Shown here: one piece after another, positions 45,401-54,225 of the stretch | Numbering within the stretch: the stretch's first letter is position 1 | Layout: each line of letters starts with the position of its first letter | The notes under the pieces: generated by a model | Seen by the model: only the letters and a program-made list of their open reading frames with translations | Database searches by the model: none | What the model was told of the DNA's origin: nothing | Assembly (NCBI RefSeq): GCF_021215455.1 | Contig: NZ_JAJPWV010000002.1 | Span: forward strand, 186,001 to 250,000 | Source: Mucilaginibacter roseus | GTDB lineage: Bacteria > Bacteroidota > Bacteroidia > Sphingobacteriales > Sphingobacteriaceae | Direction: 5' to 3' | Length of the DNA: 64,000 bases | Made by a program: the position numbers and the translations under genes

Positions 45401-46623
45401 TCATCACTGTGCAACGAACCGTTTGCCTTTGTGTAAACTGTTGACCGGGAATTACCGTTTTGATAGGTATATTTAAATAAGCCGTTATTTGTGCCCACCC
45501 ACATATCGGTACCGGCAACCAAGATACTTTTTACTATACGGTTGTCGATATTAAGCTTAAACAGGTTGAATTTATACTGCCCGTAATCAATTTTGGTTAA
45601 GCCGCCGTTTGAGCATATCCACAAAATTCCATCCTGATCAGCATAGGTACTTCCATTTGAAAAATTGGATGTACCGGGCAACATTTGCCAAACCCCATCA
45701 TCGGTATTAAACCAGTAATAGCGCTCTGTTCCACCAATTAACATGGCATTTCGCCCGGTATTCATGATGCTGAACACGGCTGAGTTAGTTCCGGCTGTAC
45801 ATGGGTAAGCCTTAAATTGCGAGGTTTCCGGGTCGAAACGGAAAAGACCGCTCCAATATGTGCCTACCCATATTTTGCCCTTATTATCGGCACATATCGC
45901 CCAAACATCGTTCGGGTTTTTATCGCCCGGTTTGTAAGCCTGCTTGTAGTTAGTGAAACGCCGGCTTTTTATATTAAACTTGTTAAGGCCACTGCTCCAG
46001 TTACCAAGCCAAAGGTTACCTTGCCTGTCCTCTATTATAGCGTTGACAGATTTTCCCTTCATCGCCGTAGGCGATGCTGCGTCGGGCTGGTAAACAATGA
46101 ATTTGTTTTCAGCAGCATTATACTGATTAAAACCATCATCGGTACCCACCCATACTACGCCCTGTCTATCAACCAATAAACTGAATATCTTGTTATTGCT
46201 GAGCGAGTGCCCATCCTTGTCATTATGATAAAACCGCGTAAATTGCTCGGTAAGCGGATCGAACATATTTAACCCATCCATAGTGCCCACCCATAACCGG
46301 CCCTTTCTATCTTCAACTATGGCGTTTATATAATTGCTGGTGATAGTATTGGCGTTACCGGGTACGGTAACATACGTTTTAAAGGTATAACCATCAAACT
46401 TACACAACCCGTTCTCGGTACCTACCCACATAAAGCCCCGCTTATCCCTTATGGCGCAAGTAGTGCTTCGTGACGGCAAACCATCATTAGTAGTATAAAC
46501 TTTTTGAGCAAAGCTACCCGGCGAATTTGACCCGCCCGCCACTGTACGCCATACCTGCGCGTTTGATGCTTTAACCAGAAAAAGCAGCAGCAAACATATC
46601 AAAATTTGAAAAAATCCCCTCAT
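42496..46623 (-). CDS. Hybrid two-component system regulator (HTCS) of the PUL
   Basis: 1375 residues. Signal peptide 1-22; a periplasmic sensor of two seven-bladed propellers (about 35-700) with repeated blades of the form G.LWVGT..GL..FD; a Y_Y_Y domain (720-790); one TM helix (about 797-817). The kinase has H-box FTNISHEFRTPLTL (His846), DTGCGIP and GFGIGLYI. A receiver follows with Asp1158 (VISDVMMQG), and an AraC-type DNA-binding domain lies at 1260-1370 (MSRSNLFKKIKSISGQSANSFI, NDPKYFREQFNKLFNMNPSQYI). All parts of a classical one-protein HTCS are intact. It senses an oligosaccharide in the periplasm and activates PUL genes. Confidence 0.96.
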   Translation of the reverse strand: MRGFFQILICLLLLFLVKASNAQVWRTVAGGSNSPGSFAQKVYTTNDGLPSRSTTCAIRDKRGFMWVGTENGLCKFDGYTFKTYVTVPGNANTITSNYINAIVEDRKGRLWVGTMDGLNMFDPLTEQFTRFYHNDKDGHSLSNNKIFSLLVDRQGVVWVGTDDGFNQYNAAENKFIVYQPDAASPTAMKGKSVNAIIEDRQGNLWLGNWSSGLNKFNIKSRRFTNYKQAYKPGDKNPNDVWAICADNKGKIWVGTYWSGLFRFDPETSQFKAYPCTAGTNSAVFSIMNTGRNAMLIGGTERYYWFNTDDGVWQMLPGTSNFSNGSTYADQDGILWICSNGGLTKIDYGQYKFNLFKLNIDNRIVKSILVAGTDMWVGTNNGLFKYTYQNGNSRSTVYTKANGSLHSDDITKLYQDSKGNIWVLTENGFDKYDRQNNRFTHFEHHSAIGSLFNEDVFRDIIEVDPGQYWLATDAGLKIFDSNTGKFTHYYNQKNNKYSIDNNHLYSLLKDGDHTVWIGTYGGGLSRFDRRTGWFHSYTADNSTTGNISNNIVKTILPDGHGNLWVCTPDGLNKFNKQKGTFEVYSRGSGFASNVFNDITLDAGGNLWALTENGASVLNPSKKTVRNFDEADGLFVNNVMYNAGGKGIYIAGSEGVIYFDPLRILYNNRVPPVYFSDFQVFNKSIVPGDKSPLRENLNLAKEVKLNYRQSVFSVEFVALSFTHPEKNEYAYKLSGFDKKWNFVGKQRKATYTNLNPGTYTLWVKGSNNDGVWNNAGRKLTIIIMPPWYLTWWAYALYALAAVGVLYAYIRYRERQARLEYEIRISHIENEKEKELSEKKLSFFTNISHEFRTPLTLIINPVKELLYRDDKNVDTTNLNVVYRNARRLLSLVDQLLLFRKADLKGDNLKISQLNVVSLSKEVFLCFSHQARSKNISFDFDTDIDSAELFADREKLEIVLFNLLSNAIKFTPEGGRVALSIKNNADNVVIEIADTGCGIPDSTGEKLYDRFYQEPGVNNALKGGFGIGLYIVRTFIEKHKGSITYQSKVNQGTTFTISLLKGRTHLNDCEIIEDTDTRSEFLKELIEDEVTANARVEAAEEMLYDEQLATDAKTLLIIDDNDDVREYLKQIFRLEYRIYEANNGETGLQMVKEYLPDLVISDVMMQGMSGIELCNLIKEDVAVSHIPIILLTASSSPEIKLKGIEGGADDYISKPFDKEILKARVAGILKSKNNLQKYFYNEVTLNSANLRISAEYKEFLDNCISVVNKHITDPDFNIQILADEIGMSRSNLFKKIKSISGQSANSFIRFIRLRKAAELFINTDNTILETSYLVGINDPKYFREQFNKLFNMNPSQYIKKYRKNLSAKLSVNPDLVKYR

Positions 46624-46764
46624 CTACGCGCGCTATTACCGTAAACTATAACAGAAAAACCTTAAATACAGGCATGCGAGTACTGCCCGGTGCTTATAAT
46701 TGTTACGGTAAAAATATAAATAATATTAATGATATGTACTGTAAGTGGGGCATTGCGCCTCTCT

Positions 46765-48342
46765 TTAATTAAACACAATAGTAGTAACCGATCTTGGCTT
46801 CAAATTAACCGGGCCGCCAGCCTTTTGCACAGGCGATGCCTTAAGATTATCTTCCGCCGCTGCCGAAGTAACATAGGTACGATATGTTGAACCTTTTTTC
46901 AGGTTACTTAAATTGAGCTTTAACGCGGTATTATCCCTGGTATAGTTAATTGCAACTACTACCAGCTTACCTTTACCGTTAGTATAAGCTGAAACCATTA
47001 CATCCTGGGCCTGCTTATAAAAGTCAAGGCCATCATTGCGCTCAACCGCAATGCGTTTCATTTCAGGCCGTACAAATAAACTGTAGTTACCCATGGCCCA
47101 TAAATTTTTGGTAACGGTAAATTCACCGTCTGTATATTCTTTGTTTGGGTTAAGCGCTATCAGGTAATAACGGGTATCAAACTCGGCTCCACCGGGTTCG
47201 TACGAGTTCCAGAGGTGCCACGCAGAGGCGTTGCCCACGGTAAGGTCATGGTGTATCATTTTAGCCAAAAACAAAGCGCAATCAATGGCGCTGCGCCTGC
47301 CCTTTTCACCTTCCCTAAAACCATCGTCAAGCATAGAATACTCTGACTGCCAGTATTCAAGTCCGTATTTCTTAGCTGTATCGGCTACGTTTTTGCGTAC
47401 GTTTATGATGGTGCTATCACCTTTATCAGTAAAATAACTGTGGCCCGCCACTACAGGCGGTACAAACTTTAGCCTGCTGATATTGATCTTCGAGGTATCG
47501 GCATACAGCTGCTGTATTTGTTTTGTAGACGCTGTTTTGCCGCTATACAGGTAGGTAAGCATGGCCGCCTCGGTAGTCAATATTTTGGTCGACAAATTAT
47601 TTTTCTCTAATTCGCTGCTCAGCGATTTAATAACCCGGTGTATCTCTGCATTCGTCCACGGGCTGCCTTCTTGGCTGGCTTTTCCCGGCGGGTTTGACCA
47701 ATCCCATTGCGGCTCATTAACCGGACTGATGTAGCTGAAGTGCAACCCCTCCTTATCAAAATGCTTAATTACTTCAGTTAAGAATTTGGTGTAAGCATCA
47801 TATTTATCTTCTTTCAGGTTTGATATATAGTCCTTTTCGGTTTTAAAGCCACGGCCGTTTTTGGTGAACTGTACGGGTGGAGTATTTGAAAAAGCGATAA
47901 GGTTTTCAACACCATAGCTTTTAGCCTTGCGCACAAACCATTGGTAACCGGCCTGTTTATTCCAATCATACGTACCATCAGGAGCCAGAAAACTCTCCGC
48001 CCTCCTCCTGAAATCAACTATACCGCTGCTATCACCCTGTTCGGCAGTACCGCCGCCAATGTTAAACCGCCACGCGGAGAGACCTATGCCTTTAGGGTTA
48101 CCCTGTGCATCGGTTTGTTTGCTGAATAACAGCTCAGCTATTTTTTCGCGCTTGGCAGATGGCCAGTATTTGCCAATCCCCTCCGAGAACCAGCAACCCG
48201 AAGCGCCGATATTATGTACCGTTTGCGCCGTTTTGCTGCCATCAATGGTAACGGTAAGTTGCTTTATGGCTGTTTGAGCGCGTACATTAAATACAGTACC
48301 GAATGCAAACAATGTTGCCAGGGTTAAATGACTGATCTTCAT
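46765..48342 (-). CDS. GH30-family glycosidase (endo-beta-1,6-galactanase-like)
   Basis: 525 residues with signal peptide (cleavage after VRAQ, residue 23). Clan GH-A barrel with acid/base Glu210 in SPVNEPQWDW and nucleophile Glu334 in YWQSEYSML, and a C-terminal beta-sandwich (about 420-525). The WRFNIGGG and SNTPPVQFTKNG segments resemble GH30 enzymes annotated as endo-beta-1,6-galactanases. With GH35 and GH43 in the same locus, action on beta-1,6-galactan side chains is favoured, but beta-glucosidase or beta-xylanase specificity is not excluded. It starts 20 bp after the GH43 stop; same transcript. Confidence 0.83.
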   Translation of the reverse strand: MKISHLTLATLFAFGTVFNVRAQTAIKQLTVTIDGSKTAQTVHNIGASGCWFSEGIGKYWPSAKREKIAELLFSKQTDAQGNPKGIGLSAWRFNIGGGTAEQGDSSGIVDFRRRAESFLAPDGTYDWNKQAGYQWFVRKAKSYGVENLIAFSNTPPVQFTKNGRGFKTEKDYISNLKEDKYDAYTKFLTEVIKHFDKEGLHFSYISPVNEPQWDWSNPPGKASQEGSPWTNAEIHRVIKSLSSELEKNNLSTKILTTEAAMLTYLYSGKTASTKQIQQLYADTSKINISRLKFVPPVVAGHSYFTDKGDSTIINVRKNVADTAKKYGLEYWQSEYSMLDDGFREGEKGRRSAIDCALFLAKMIHHDLTVGNASAWHLWNSYEPGGAEFDTRYYLIALNPNKEYTDGEFTVTKNLWAMGNYSLFVRPEMKRIAVERNDGLDFYKQAQDVMVSAYTNGKGKLVVVAINYTRDNTALKLNLSNLKKGSTYRTYVTSAAAEDNLKASPVQKAGGPVNLKPRSVTTIVFN

Positions 48343-48362
48343 AGGTAAGAATAAATGATATA

Positions 48363-50537
48363 CTACTTTTTAACTTTTACGGGCGATATGCCTTTATGCG
48401 TAGGCACAACCTGCTTTATGGTTCCATCGGCGTTAAAATACATTCTGTCAATACAAACCTCGCGGTTAAAACCGGCTGCGCCGCCCATCGTAATGCCTTT
48501 GGGATAGTTGAACCGGTGATAAACAATATACCACTCATCCGTACCCGGAATTTGTATTACCGAATTGTGCCCCGTGCCGTAAATTCCTTGCGCCGCATCT
48601 TTTTTTAGTATAATGCTGTTTTTGGGAATAGAGATTTCACCCAGTGGCGAATCAGACACGCCGTAAGCTACCCGGTAATCAGGACTGCGGGTATCATCTT
48701 CAGACCACATAAAATAATATTTACCGTTGCGATAAAATACATAGGTACCCTCGCGGTAATCGTTAGCCGGTTTTAAAACTTTGGTAGTGCCCGGCTTTAG
48801 TGAAACCATATCCTCATTCAGTTCGGCACCCGCCATGTAGCCATTGCCCCAGTACAAATAGGTTTTACCTGTTTTTGGGTCGGTAAATACGTCGGCATCG
48901 ATCTGCTGTCCGTTGGTTACTCCTTCCGGGAAAGCGTCTATCAGCGGTTTTCCCAAATCAACAAACGGCCCGGCCGGGTTATCAGCAACGGCCACCCCTA
49001 TTTTTTGTGCCGCGCAGAAATAGTAGAAATACTTGTACGCGCCATTGATCTTCTTTTCAATAATACAAGGAGCCCAGGCATTGCGCTTGCCCCATTTAAC
49101 ATCCTTCGGCAGATCGAGTATCACGCCTTCATCCTTCCAGTTCACCATATCCGATGATGAAAATGCTTTAAAGTATTTGCCCGACCAACCATCAAACCCA
49201 TCACTTGTTGGGTACAAATAAAATTTTCCGGTTTTTTCAGCATACAAAATATCCGGGTCAGCATACAAACCAGCCAAAACCGGGTTATGATTTTCAACCG
49301 CGCTTACCTTGTACTTAACAGGGGCCTTGCCCGCTACACTTACCGTAAACACTTTAGCTCCGGTTGAAAGGTTAGCCACTTTTGGTGTTACCACTACGCC
49401 CGGAAAGGTGATAAACCCGGGATTAAACGCTAATAATGATGTGCCCGGTTTAACCGCGAGCTCCAACGTTTTGGCTGTGGTATCTAACTTTGAGTTGATT
49501 GTTTTTAAAGCAGGATTAGCTGCTGAGCCCAAAACCTCATCAGCGCTCAACCATTTAGCCGAAAGCCTTGCTGCCTCGGCGGCGGTGATCGGCATTACCG
49601 TACCGTGGCGCGGGTGAAAGTTCATCTTTACATCGCTGTTTACAACCGTAAACTTTTTAAAGTCGGTACTCTTGGTAAACTCGTAACGGCCGCTGGCATA
49701 AACATCATACATCAGTATATATCCGCTACCATCATTCAGCTTAAAAACACCCGAACCTTCAACCGGCTCTTTAGTTTGCTGCACATCCCTGCTCTGTAAT
49801 TTATATCCCTCGGTAAGCTTAGTTGATGTCGCTATGTTAATGCCAAGGTTGGAGCCTTCAGTTTTATAAAAAAGGTAGAATACGCCGTCCTTTTTAACAA
49901 TCTCGCCATCAATGCATGAGCCGTTATCCGGACTGAAATAAAGCTGTTTGGGTTCTGTCTCCAGATCTGTAAAGGCAGCGTTAGCATAGGCGTAATAAAT
50001 AATATCGCGCCCGCTACGACCATGTTTCATTGACCAGTAGATCATGTACTTGCCTTTAGCGGCATCGTAAATGGTTTGCGGTGCCCAAACACGCATCAAG
50101 CTATCATTGCCTTTAAAGCGCTTTTGAATATTAACAACGGATGATGACCAGTTTACGAGGTCGGTTGATTTGAGCAGTACCATGGCGCGGTTAGAGTCCC
50201 AACCCTTGTCAGACACCATATCGGTAGCTACCATATAAAATGTTTTGCCATCAGCGCCGCGCATTATATGCGGATCGCGTACGCCTCCCGTTTCGCTTAT
50301 CTTGGCCGAGCTGATTACCGGCCGGTCATGATTTAAAGCGCGGTAAGTATATCCGTCATTACTCAACGCAAAATGTATAGCTTCATCGTTTTTTTGGTTG
50401 CCGGTAAAATAAGCGAACAAATAAGCAGAATATTTGGGTTCAGTTTTTTTAGACTGCGCTCTTGCCGGCATCAAAATTGCCGGAAGCGAAATAAGTGTTA
50501 AAACTACAATTTTAAAAAAAGACGTGATTCTTCCCAT
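48363..50537 (-). CDS. Protein with two GH43-type five-bladed propeller modules
   Basis: 724 residues with signal peptide (to about residue 28, ARAQ). Module 1 (about 35-330) has GGVRDPHIM with Asp88 as probable base, WAPQTIYD, and CIDGEIV near 211 with a probable acid Glu. A linker of about 90 residues (330-415) with beta-type sequence precedes module 2 (about 420-720): LYADPDIL with base Asp near 425, NAWAPCI, and YREGTYVFY near 593 carrying the acid Glu. Both modules therefore seem able to be active. GH43 enzymes cleave alpha-L-arabinose, beta-xylose or beta-1,3-galactose units. First gene of the PUL enzyme unit, upstream of GH30. Confidence 0.85.
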   Translation of the reverse strand: MGRITSFFKIVVLTLISLPAILMPARAQSKKTEPKYSAYLFAYFTGNQKNDEAIHFALSNDGYTYRALNHDRPVISSAKISETGGVRDPHIMRGADGKTFYMVATDMVSDKGWDSNRAMVLLKSTDLVNWSSSVVNIQKRFKGNDSLMRVWAPQTIYDAAKGKYMIYWSMKHGRSGRDIIYYAYANAAFTDLETEPKQLYFSPDNGSCIDGEIVKKDGVFYLFYKTEGSNLGINIATSTKLTEGYKLQSRDVQQTKEPVEGSGVFKLNDGSGYILMYDVYASGRYEFTKSTDFKKFTVVNSDVKMNFHPRHGTVMPITAAEAARLSAKWLSADEVLGSAANPALKTINSKLDTTAKTLELAVKPGTSLLAFNPGFITFPGVVVTPKVANLSTGAKVFTVSVAGKAPVKYKVSAVENHNPVLAGLYADPDILYAEKTGKFYLYPTSDGFDGWSGKYFKAFSSSDMVNWKDEGVILDLPKDVKWGKRNAWAPCIIEKKINGAYKYFYYFCAAQKIGVAVADNPAGPFVDLGKPLIDAFPEGVTNGQQIDADVFTDPKTGKTYLYWGNGYMAGAELNEDMVSLKPGTTKVLKPANDYREGTYVFYRNGKYYFMWSEDDTRSPDYRVAYGVSDSPLGEISIPKNSIILKKDAAQGIYGTGHNSVIQIPGTDEWYIVYHRFNYPKGITMGGAAGFNREVCIDRMYFNADGTIKQVVPTHKGISPVKVKK

Positions 50538-50685
50538 TTTTAGCGTTTATGAAACATGATTTAGAAAGTTTGAAGTTAATACTTTCGTTTTAGTTTCAAA
50601 TTCAAAATGGCAAAATAATTATCGGAGGGCGACTTATAAGTGGACCGTTAGTACACTTAATAAATGAAAAGTATAAAAATTAAGA

Positions 50686-50916
50686 TTATGCAACCTGCTC
50701 GTTGTAAGAATATAATTTCATTACCGGCAGTTTGGTTTCCGGTTTGACGTTCAAGTTTTCAAACTTAATCCTGGTGTTCAATAAGTCATTATTAAACTTA
50801 TTGATATTGTTATGCAAAATATCTAACCCGTTTTTATAACGCGATAAGTTAGTTCGATAAGTATCGGCTTGTGCTCTCAGGCGATTCAGCATTTCTTGAA
50901 ATAGTTCAGTATTCAC
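50686..50916 (-). CDS. Small helical protein of unknown function
   Basis: 76 residues if started at the GTG at 50914-50916, or 68 from an internal ATG at 50890-50892. The sequence (LFQEMLNRLRAQADTYRTNL, then NGLDILHNNINKFNNDLL) is predicted by eye to be mostly amphipathic helix, possibly a coiled coil. No family is recognised. It has no signal peptide. It stands alone between the PUL and the iron-permease-family gene with no clear promoter or ribosome binding site, so coding status is uncertain. Confidence 0.45.
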   Translation of the reverse strand: MNTELFQEMLNRLRAQADTYRTNLSRYKNGLDILHNNINKFNNDLLNTRIKFENLNVKPETKLPVMKLYSYNEQVA

Positions 50917-50975
50917 AACACTACAAATTATAATATGCTTTCAAGCAAAGTTTATTCCAAAAAGAGCTAAACCCT

Positions 50976-51446
50976 TTATTTTTTATGTTTTCGCGAGTGT
51001 TTATTTAATTCCAGTTTAGCGTTGTGATTGTCATTCGCCGCGTCAATAGAGTGCGTACACAATATGTCGTCCTCTTTTTCGGCCAGATCAGATAGTTGTT
51101 CGTAAAATTTGTGCAGTTTATCCAACTCCTCTTCATTTAAATCTTCAATATCAACCATACGGTTGCTGGCTCCCTGGTGCGAGGCAATCAGTTCATTTAA
51201 TTTAAGGTGGATAGCCTTTGAATCTTTGTTTTGCGTTTTCTGAATCAAAAACACCATTAAAAAGGTTACAATGGTGGTTCCGGTATTGATAACCAGTTGC
51301 CAGGTATCTGAGTAACCAAATATTGGCCCGGTAATACCCCAAACTATAATGATAGCAAATGCTACTATAAACGCGGTTGAACTGCCTGTGGCGTTTGTAG
51401 CCCAGTTGGCAAAACGCTCAAATAAATTCTTTTTCGCCTTTGGCAT
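50976..51446 (-). CDS. Low-affinity iron permease family membrane protein
   Basis: 156 residues from the ATG at 51444-51446 (MPKAKKNLFERFANWATNAT); the 15-residue upstream extension is rejected. Two TM helices (about 19-40 and 47-69) are separated by a short loop GYSDTWQLVINT, then a cytoplasmic tail rich in acidic and charged residues (IHLKLNELI, EDLNEEELDKLH). The TGSSTAF...W.ITGP pattern is that of the low-affinity iron permease family, whose bacterial members are not well tested as transporters. The tail ends in a basic KHSRKHKK. Confidence 0.82.
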   Translation of the reverse strand: MPKAKKNLFERFANWATNATGSSTAFIVAFAIIIVWGITGPIFGYSDTWQLVINTGTTIVTFLMVFLIQKTQNKDSKAIHLKLNELIASHQGASNRMVDIEDLNEEELDKLHKFYEQLSDLAEKEDDILCTHSIDAANDNHNAKLELNKHSRKHKK

Positions 51447-51476
51447 ATTGATGGTGTGTATTATATAATAAAAACA

Positions 51477-51514
51477 AAAAAGGAGCGCCAAGGTTTAAAC
51501 CCGCACTCCTTTTT
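51477..51514 (-). terminator. Terminator after the fructose-bisphosphate aldolase gene
   Basis: Stem AAAAAGGAGCGC (51477-51488) with GCACTCCTTTTT (51503-51514), one G-U pair, 14-nt loop. Read on the minus strand the hairpin is followed by a T-rich tract, 18 bp past the aldolase stop. Confidence 0.8.
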
Positions 51515-51532
51515 ATCACTATAAAGAATAAT

Positions 51533-52612
51533 TTACAGCTTGCTGTTAGCGTCGATGCAATTTAAATCACCAAACGCAACGGTTAACCTTTTCACAAAGT
51601 TTTCTTCAGCCTTGCGTAACCAAACGCGCGGATCGTAGTATTTTTTGTTAGGAGAATCTTCGCCTTCCGGGTTACCAATCTGATCTTGCAGATAAGCTTC
51701 TTTTGACTGGTAGAAGTCTTTAATACCTTCCCAGAAAGCCCACTGCATATCGGTGTCAATATTCATTTTGATAGCGCCGTATGAAATAGCCTCACGGATT
51801 TCTTCCTGGCTTGAACCTGAACCACCGTGGAATACAAAGTTGATCGGTTTTTCAGCAGCGATGCCGTGTTTTTCTTTCAGGAATTCCTGAGAGTTGTGCA
51901 GGATAACAGGTTGTAATTTTACGTTACCTGGTTTGTAAACACCATGCACGTTACCAAATGCAGCGGCAACGGTGAAGCGGTGGCTTACTTTTGATAGCTC
52001 TTCGTAAGCGTAAGCAACCTCTTCAGGCTGGGTGTATAAACGAGCGCTGTCAACATCGCTGTTATCAACACCATCTTCCTCACCACCGGTTACACCAAGC
52101 TCAATTTCTACTGTCATGCCCATTTTGGCCATACGCTCCAAGTATTTTGCTGATATTTCAATGTTCTCTTCGATTGGCTCTTCAGAAAGATCGAGCATGT
52201 GTGATGAAAACAATGGCTTACCTGTTTCGGCAAAAAATTTCTCGCCGTGCTCTAACAAACCGTCAATCCAAGGTAACAGTTTTTTCGCCGCGTGGTCGGT
52301 ATGCAAAATAACCGCAACACCGTAATGCTCGGCAAGCAGGTGAACGTGTTTAGCTGCCGATACGGCACCTAATATACAAGCCTGAAGTTTTGAATTATCT
52401 AATGACTTACCGGCGTAGAACTGAGCCCCGCCGTTTGAAAGCTGAATAATAACAGGTGAATTTACCGCTTTAGCTGTTTCCATAACAGCATTTACAGTGT
52501 TTGTACCTATAACGTTTACCGCAGGTAAAGCAAACTGGTGCTTTTTAGCTGCCTCAAATAGCTCCTGCACCTGATCGCCGTGCAGAACGCCTTTATAATC
52601 TTTTAAACTCAT
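51533..52612 (-). CDS. fbaA: Class II fructose-1,6-bisphosphate aldolase
   Basis: 359 residues, full family length. The class II zinc site is seen in VILHTDHAAKKLLPWIDG, a later ELGVTGGEEDGVD, AFGNVHGVYKPGNVKL and the phosphate-binding FHGGSGSSQEEI, followed by KMNIDTDMQWAFWEG. It splits fructose-1,6-bisphosphate into glyceraldehyde-3-P and dihydroxyacetone-P in glycolysis and gluconeogenesis. Monocistronic, with its own terminator. Divergent from accD across 213 bp. Confidence 0.96.
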   Translation of the reverse strand: MSLKDYKGVLHGDQVQELFEAAKKHQFALPAVNVIGTNTVNAVMETAKAVNSPVIIQLSNGGAQFYAGKSLDNSKLQACILGAVSAAKHVHLLAEHYGVAVILHTDHAAKKLLPWIDGLLEHGEKFFAETGKPLFSSHMLDLSEEPIEENIEISAKYLERMAKMGMTVEIELGVTGGEEDGVDNSDVDSARLYTQPEEVAYAYEELSKVSHRFTVAAAFGNVHGVYKPGNVKLQPVILHNSQEFLKEKHGIAAEKPINFVFHGGSGSSQEEIREAISYGAIKMNIDTDMQWAFWEGIKDFYQSKEAYLQDQIGNPEGEDSPNKKYYDPRVWLRKAEENFVKRLTVAFGDLNCIDANSKL

Positions 52613-52825
52613 TAATTATTTAACGTTTGGTTTGGGCTCCGAAGATATAAAATTAAACTTGTTATATGATGTAAACAGCTAATTATATGCTGTTTTTTTA
52701 TAAACATAGTGTAATTACTACACATATGTAATATTAACGCTTAAAAACTCAATTTATTAGAAACAATTAAGTAAACTTTTTTTTTCGTTTCTTTGCATCT
52801 CATTTTGACAGACACAGAAAACGAT

Positions 52826-53677
52826 ATGGCGTGGTTTAAGCGAGAAAGCAAAGGGATAATTACGACTACTCAGGAAAAGAAAGAGGCACCGGATGGTATC
52901 TGGAACAAATGCCCTGAGTGTAAAAAGCCCCTGCATTATTCGGAGCAAGTTGAGAACCAGTATGTTTGCCACTATTGCGGCTATCATTTACGTATTGGCT
53001 CAAAAGAATATTTTTCGATTTTATTTGATAACAACGAATTTACTGAACTTTTTGGCAACCTGCGCTCGGGCGACCCGCTGCATTTTGAGGACACCAAAAA
53101 ATATACCGACCGTATAAAGGAAACTACTAAAAAAACCGGACTGACGGATGCATTGCGTTCGGCAAATGGTAAAATTGACGGGCAGGACATTGTTATTGCC
53201 TGTATGGACTTCAATTTTATTGGTGGTTCAATGGGCTCGGTTGTAGGTGAAAAGATTGCCCGTTCTATCGATTATTGCATACAGCATAAAATGCCGTTCC
53301 TGCTCATCTCAAAATCAGGCGGTGCGCGTATGATGGAGGCGGCTTTTTCACTGATGCAGATGGCCAAAACATCAGCTAAGCTGGCGTTACTAAGCCAGGC
53401 TAAATTGCCATTTATTTCCCTGTTGACTGACCCTACTACGGGTGGTGTTACGGCATCATACGCCATGCTGGGCGATATTAACATTGCCGAACCAGGCTCA
53501 CTAATAGGTTTTGCAGGCCCGAGGGTTATTAAAGAAACGATCAAGAAGGATCTGCCTAAAGGCTTCCAGACAGCAGAGTTTGTTCAGGAACACGGTTTCC
53601 TTGACTTTATTGTTGATCGCCGCGAAATGAAAGAAAAACTGGCATCATTTATTAAAATGCTTGCCCCGGCAGCTTAA
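52826..53677 (+). CDS. accD: Acetyl-CoA carboxylase carboxyltransferase subunit beta
   Basis: 283 residues from the ATG at 52826 ([10 protein letters not shown]), the usual AccD start; the ATG-like frame 11 codons upstream is not used. The zinc ribbon is Cys29, Cys32, Cys48 and Cys51 ([16 protein letters not shown]). The crotonase-like carboxyltransferase core contains [42 protein letters not shown] and GFAGPRVI. Together with AccA it transfers carboxyl from biotin to acetyl-CoA, the first step of fatty acid synthesis. Confidence 0.97.
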   Translation: MAWFKRESKGIITTTQEKKEAPDGIWNKCPECKKPLHYSEQVENQYVCHYCGYHLRIGSKEYFSILFDNNEFTELFGNLRSGDPLHFEDTKKYTDRIKETTKKTGLTDALRSANGKIDGQDIVIACMDFNFIGGSMGSVVGEKIARSIDYCIQHKMPFLLISKSGGARMMEAAFSLMQMAKTSAKLALLSQAKLPFISLLTDPTTGGVTASYAMLGDINIAEPGSLIGFAGPRVIKETIKKDLPKGFQTAEFVQEHGFLDFIVDRREMKEKLASFIKMLAPAA

Positions 53678-53693
53678 TTGCCACTATAATATT

Positions 53694-53736
53694 AAAAAAA
53701 ATAGGCTGCTCAATAATTGAGCAGCCTATTTTTTTT
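53694..53736. terminator. Bidirectional terminator between accD and the VOC gene
   Basis: Perfect 13-bp stem ATAGGCTGCTCAA / TTGAGCAGCCTAT around TAA (53701-53729), with seven A before and seven T after, so it can work on both strands. Confidence 0.92.
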
Positions 53737-53758
53737 GAGGAATTTGAAAAGCGGTGGC

Positions 53759-54187
53759 TTATCCAGCCGGATCAAACTCAACAATCCATTCAATGCCATA
53801 TTTATCCCTGAACATGCCGGCATAGGTACCCCATGGACTGTCGCCGATAGGCCCTTCCACATCGCCGCCTGCTGATAATCCGTTAAATATCTTTTCTGCT
53901 TCCTCTCGGCTTTCAGCACTTACGTATATTTTTGAGCGGTTTTCGTTTTCGTTCACCTGCCCCATAAACGCGGGAACATCATTAGCTATAAGCACATTGT
54001 TTTTGCCAAGTGGTAAGCCAATGTACATTATCTTGTTTGCCTCGTCTTCAGGCACCTGAAACTCGGGGCTTGATAAGTCCTTAAACCGGGTAACTTTTGT
54101 AAACTCGCCACCAAAAACTGATTGGTAAAAATTGAACGCTTCTTCGGCATTGCCGTTAAAGTTGATCCAGGGATTGATTGCTCTCAT
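53759..54187 (-). CDS. VOC-superfamily (PhnB/glyoxalase-like) protein
   Basis: 142 residues of the PhnB-type VOC fold: NPWINFNGNAEEAFNFYQSV, FGGEFTKV, a central NKIMYIGLPLGKNNVLIAND, and the closing WGTYAGMFRDKYGIEWIVEF. These proteins resemble glyoxalase/dioxygenase folds but usually lack tested activity. Third gene of the ArsR-START-VOC operon, 38 bp after the START gene. Confidence 0.88.
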   Translation of the reverse strand: MRAINPWINFNGNAEEAFNFYQSVFGGEFTKVTRFKDLSSPEFQVPEDEANKIMYIGLPLGKNNVLIANDVPAFMGQVNENENRSKIYVSAESREEAEKIFNGLSAGGDVEGPIGDSPWGTYAGMFRDKYGIEWIVEFDPAG

Positions 54188-54225
54188 GGTGTTTATTTTA
54201 AAAATTGGTTAATATTAAGTTTGTT

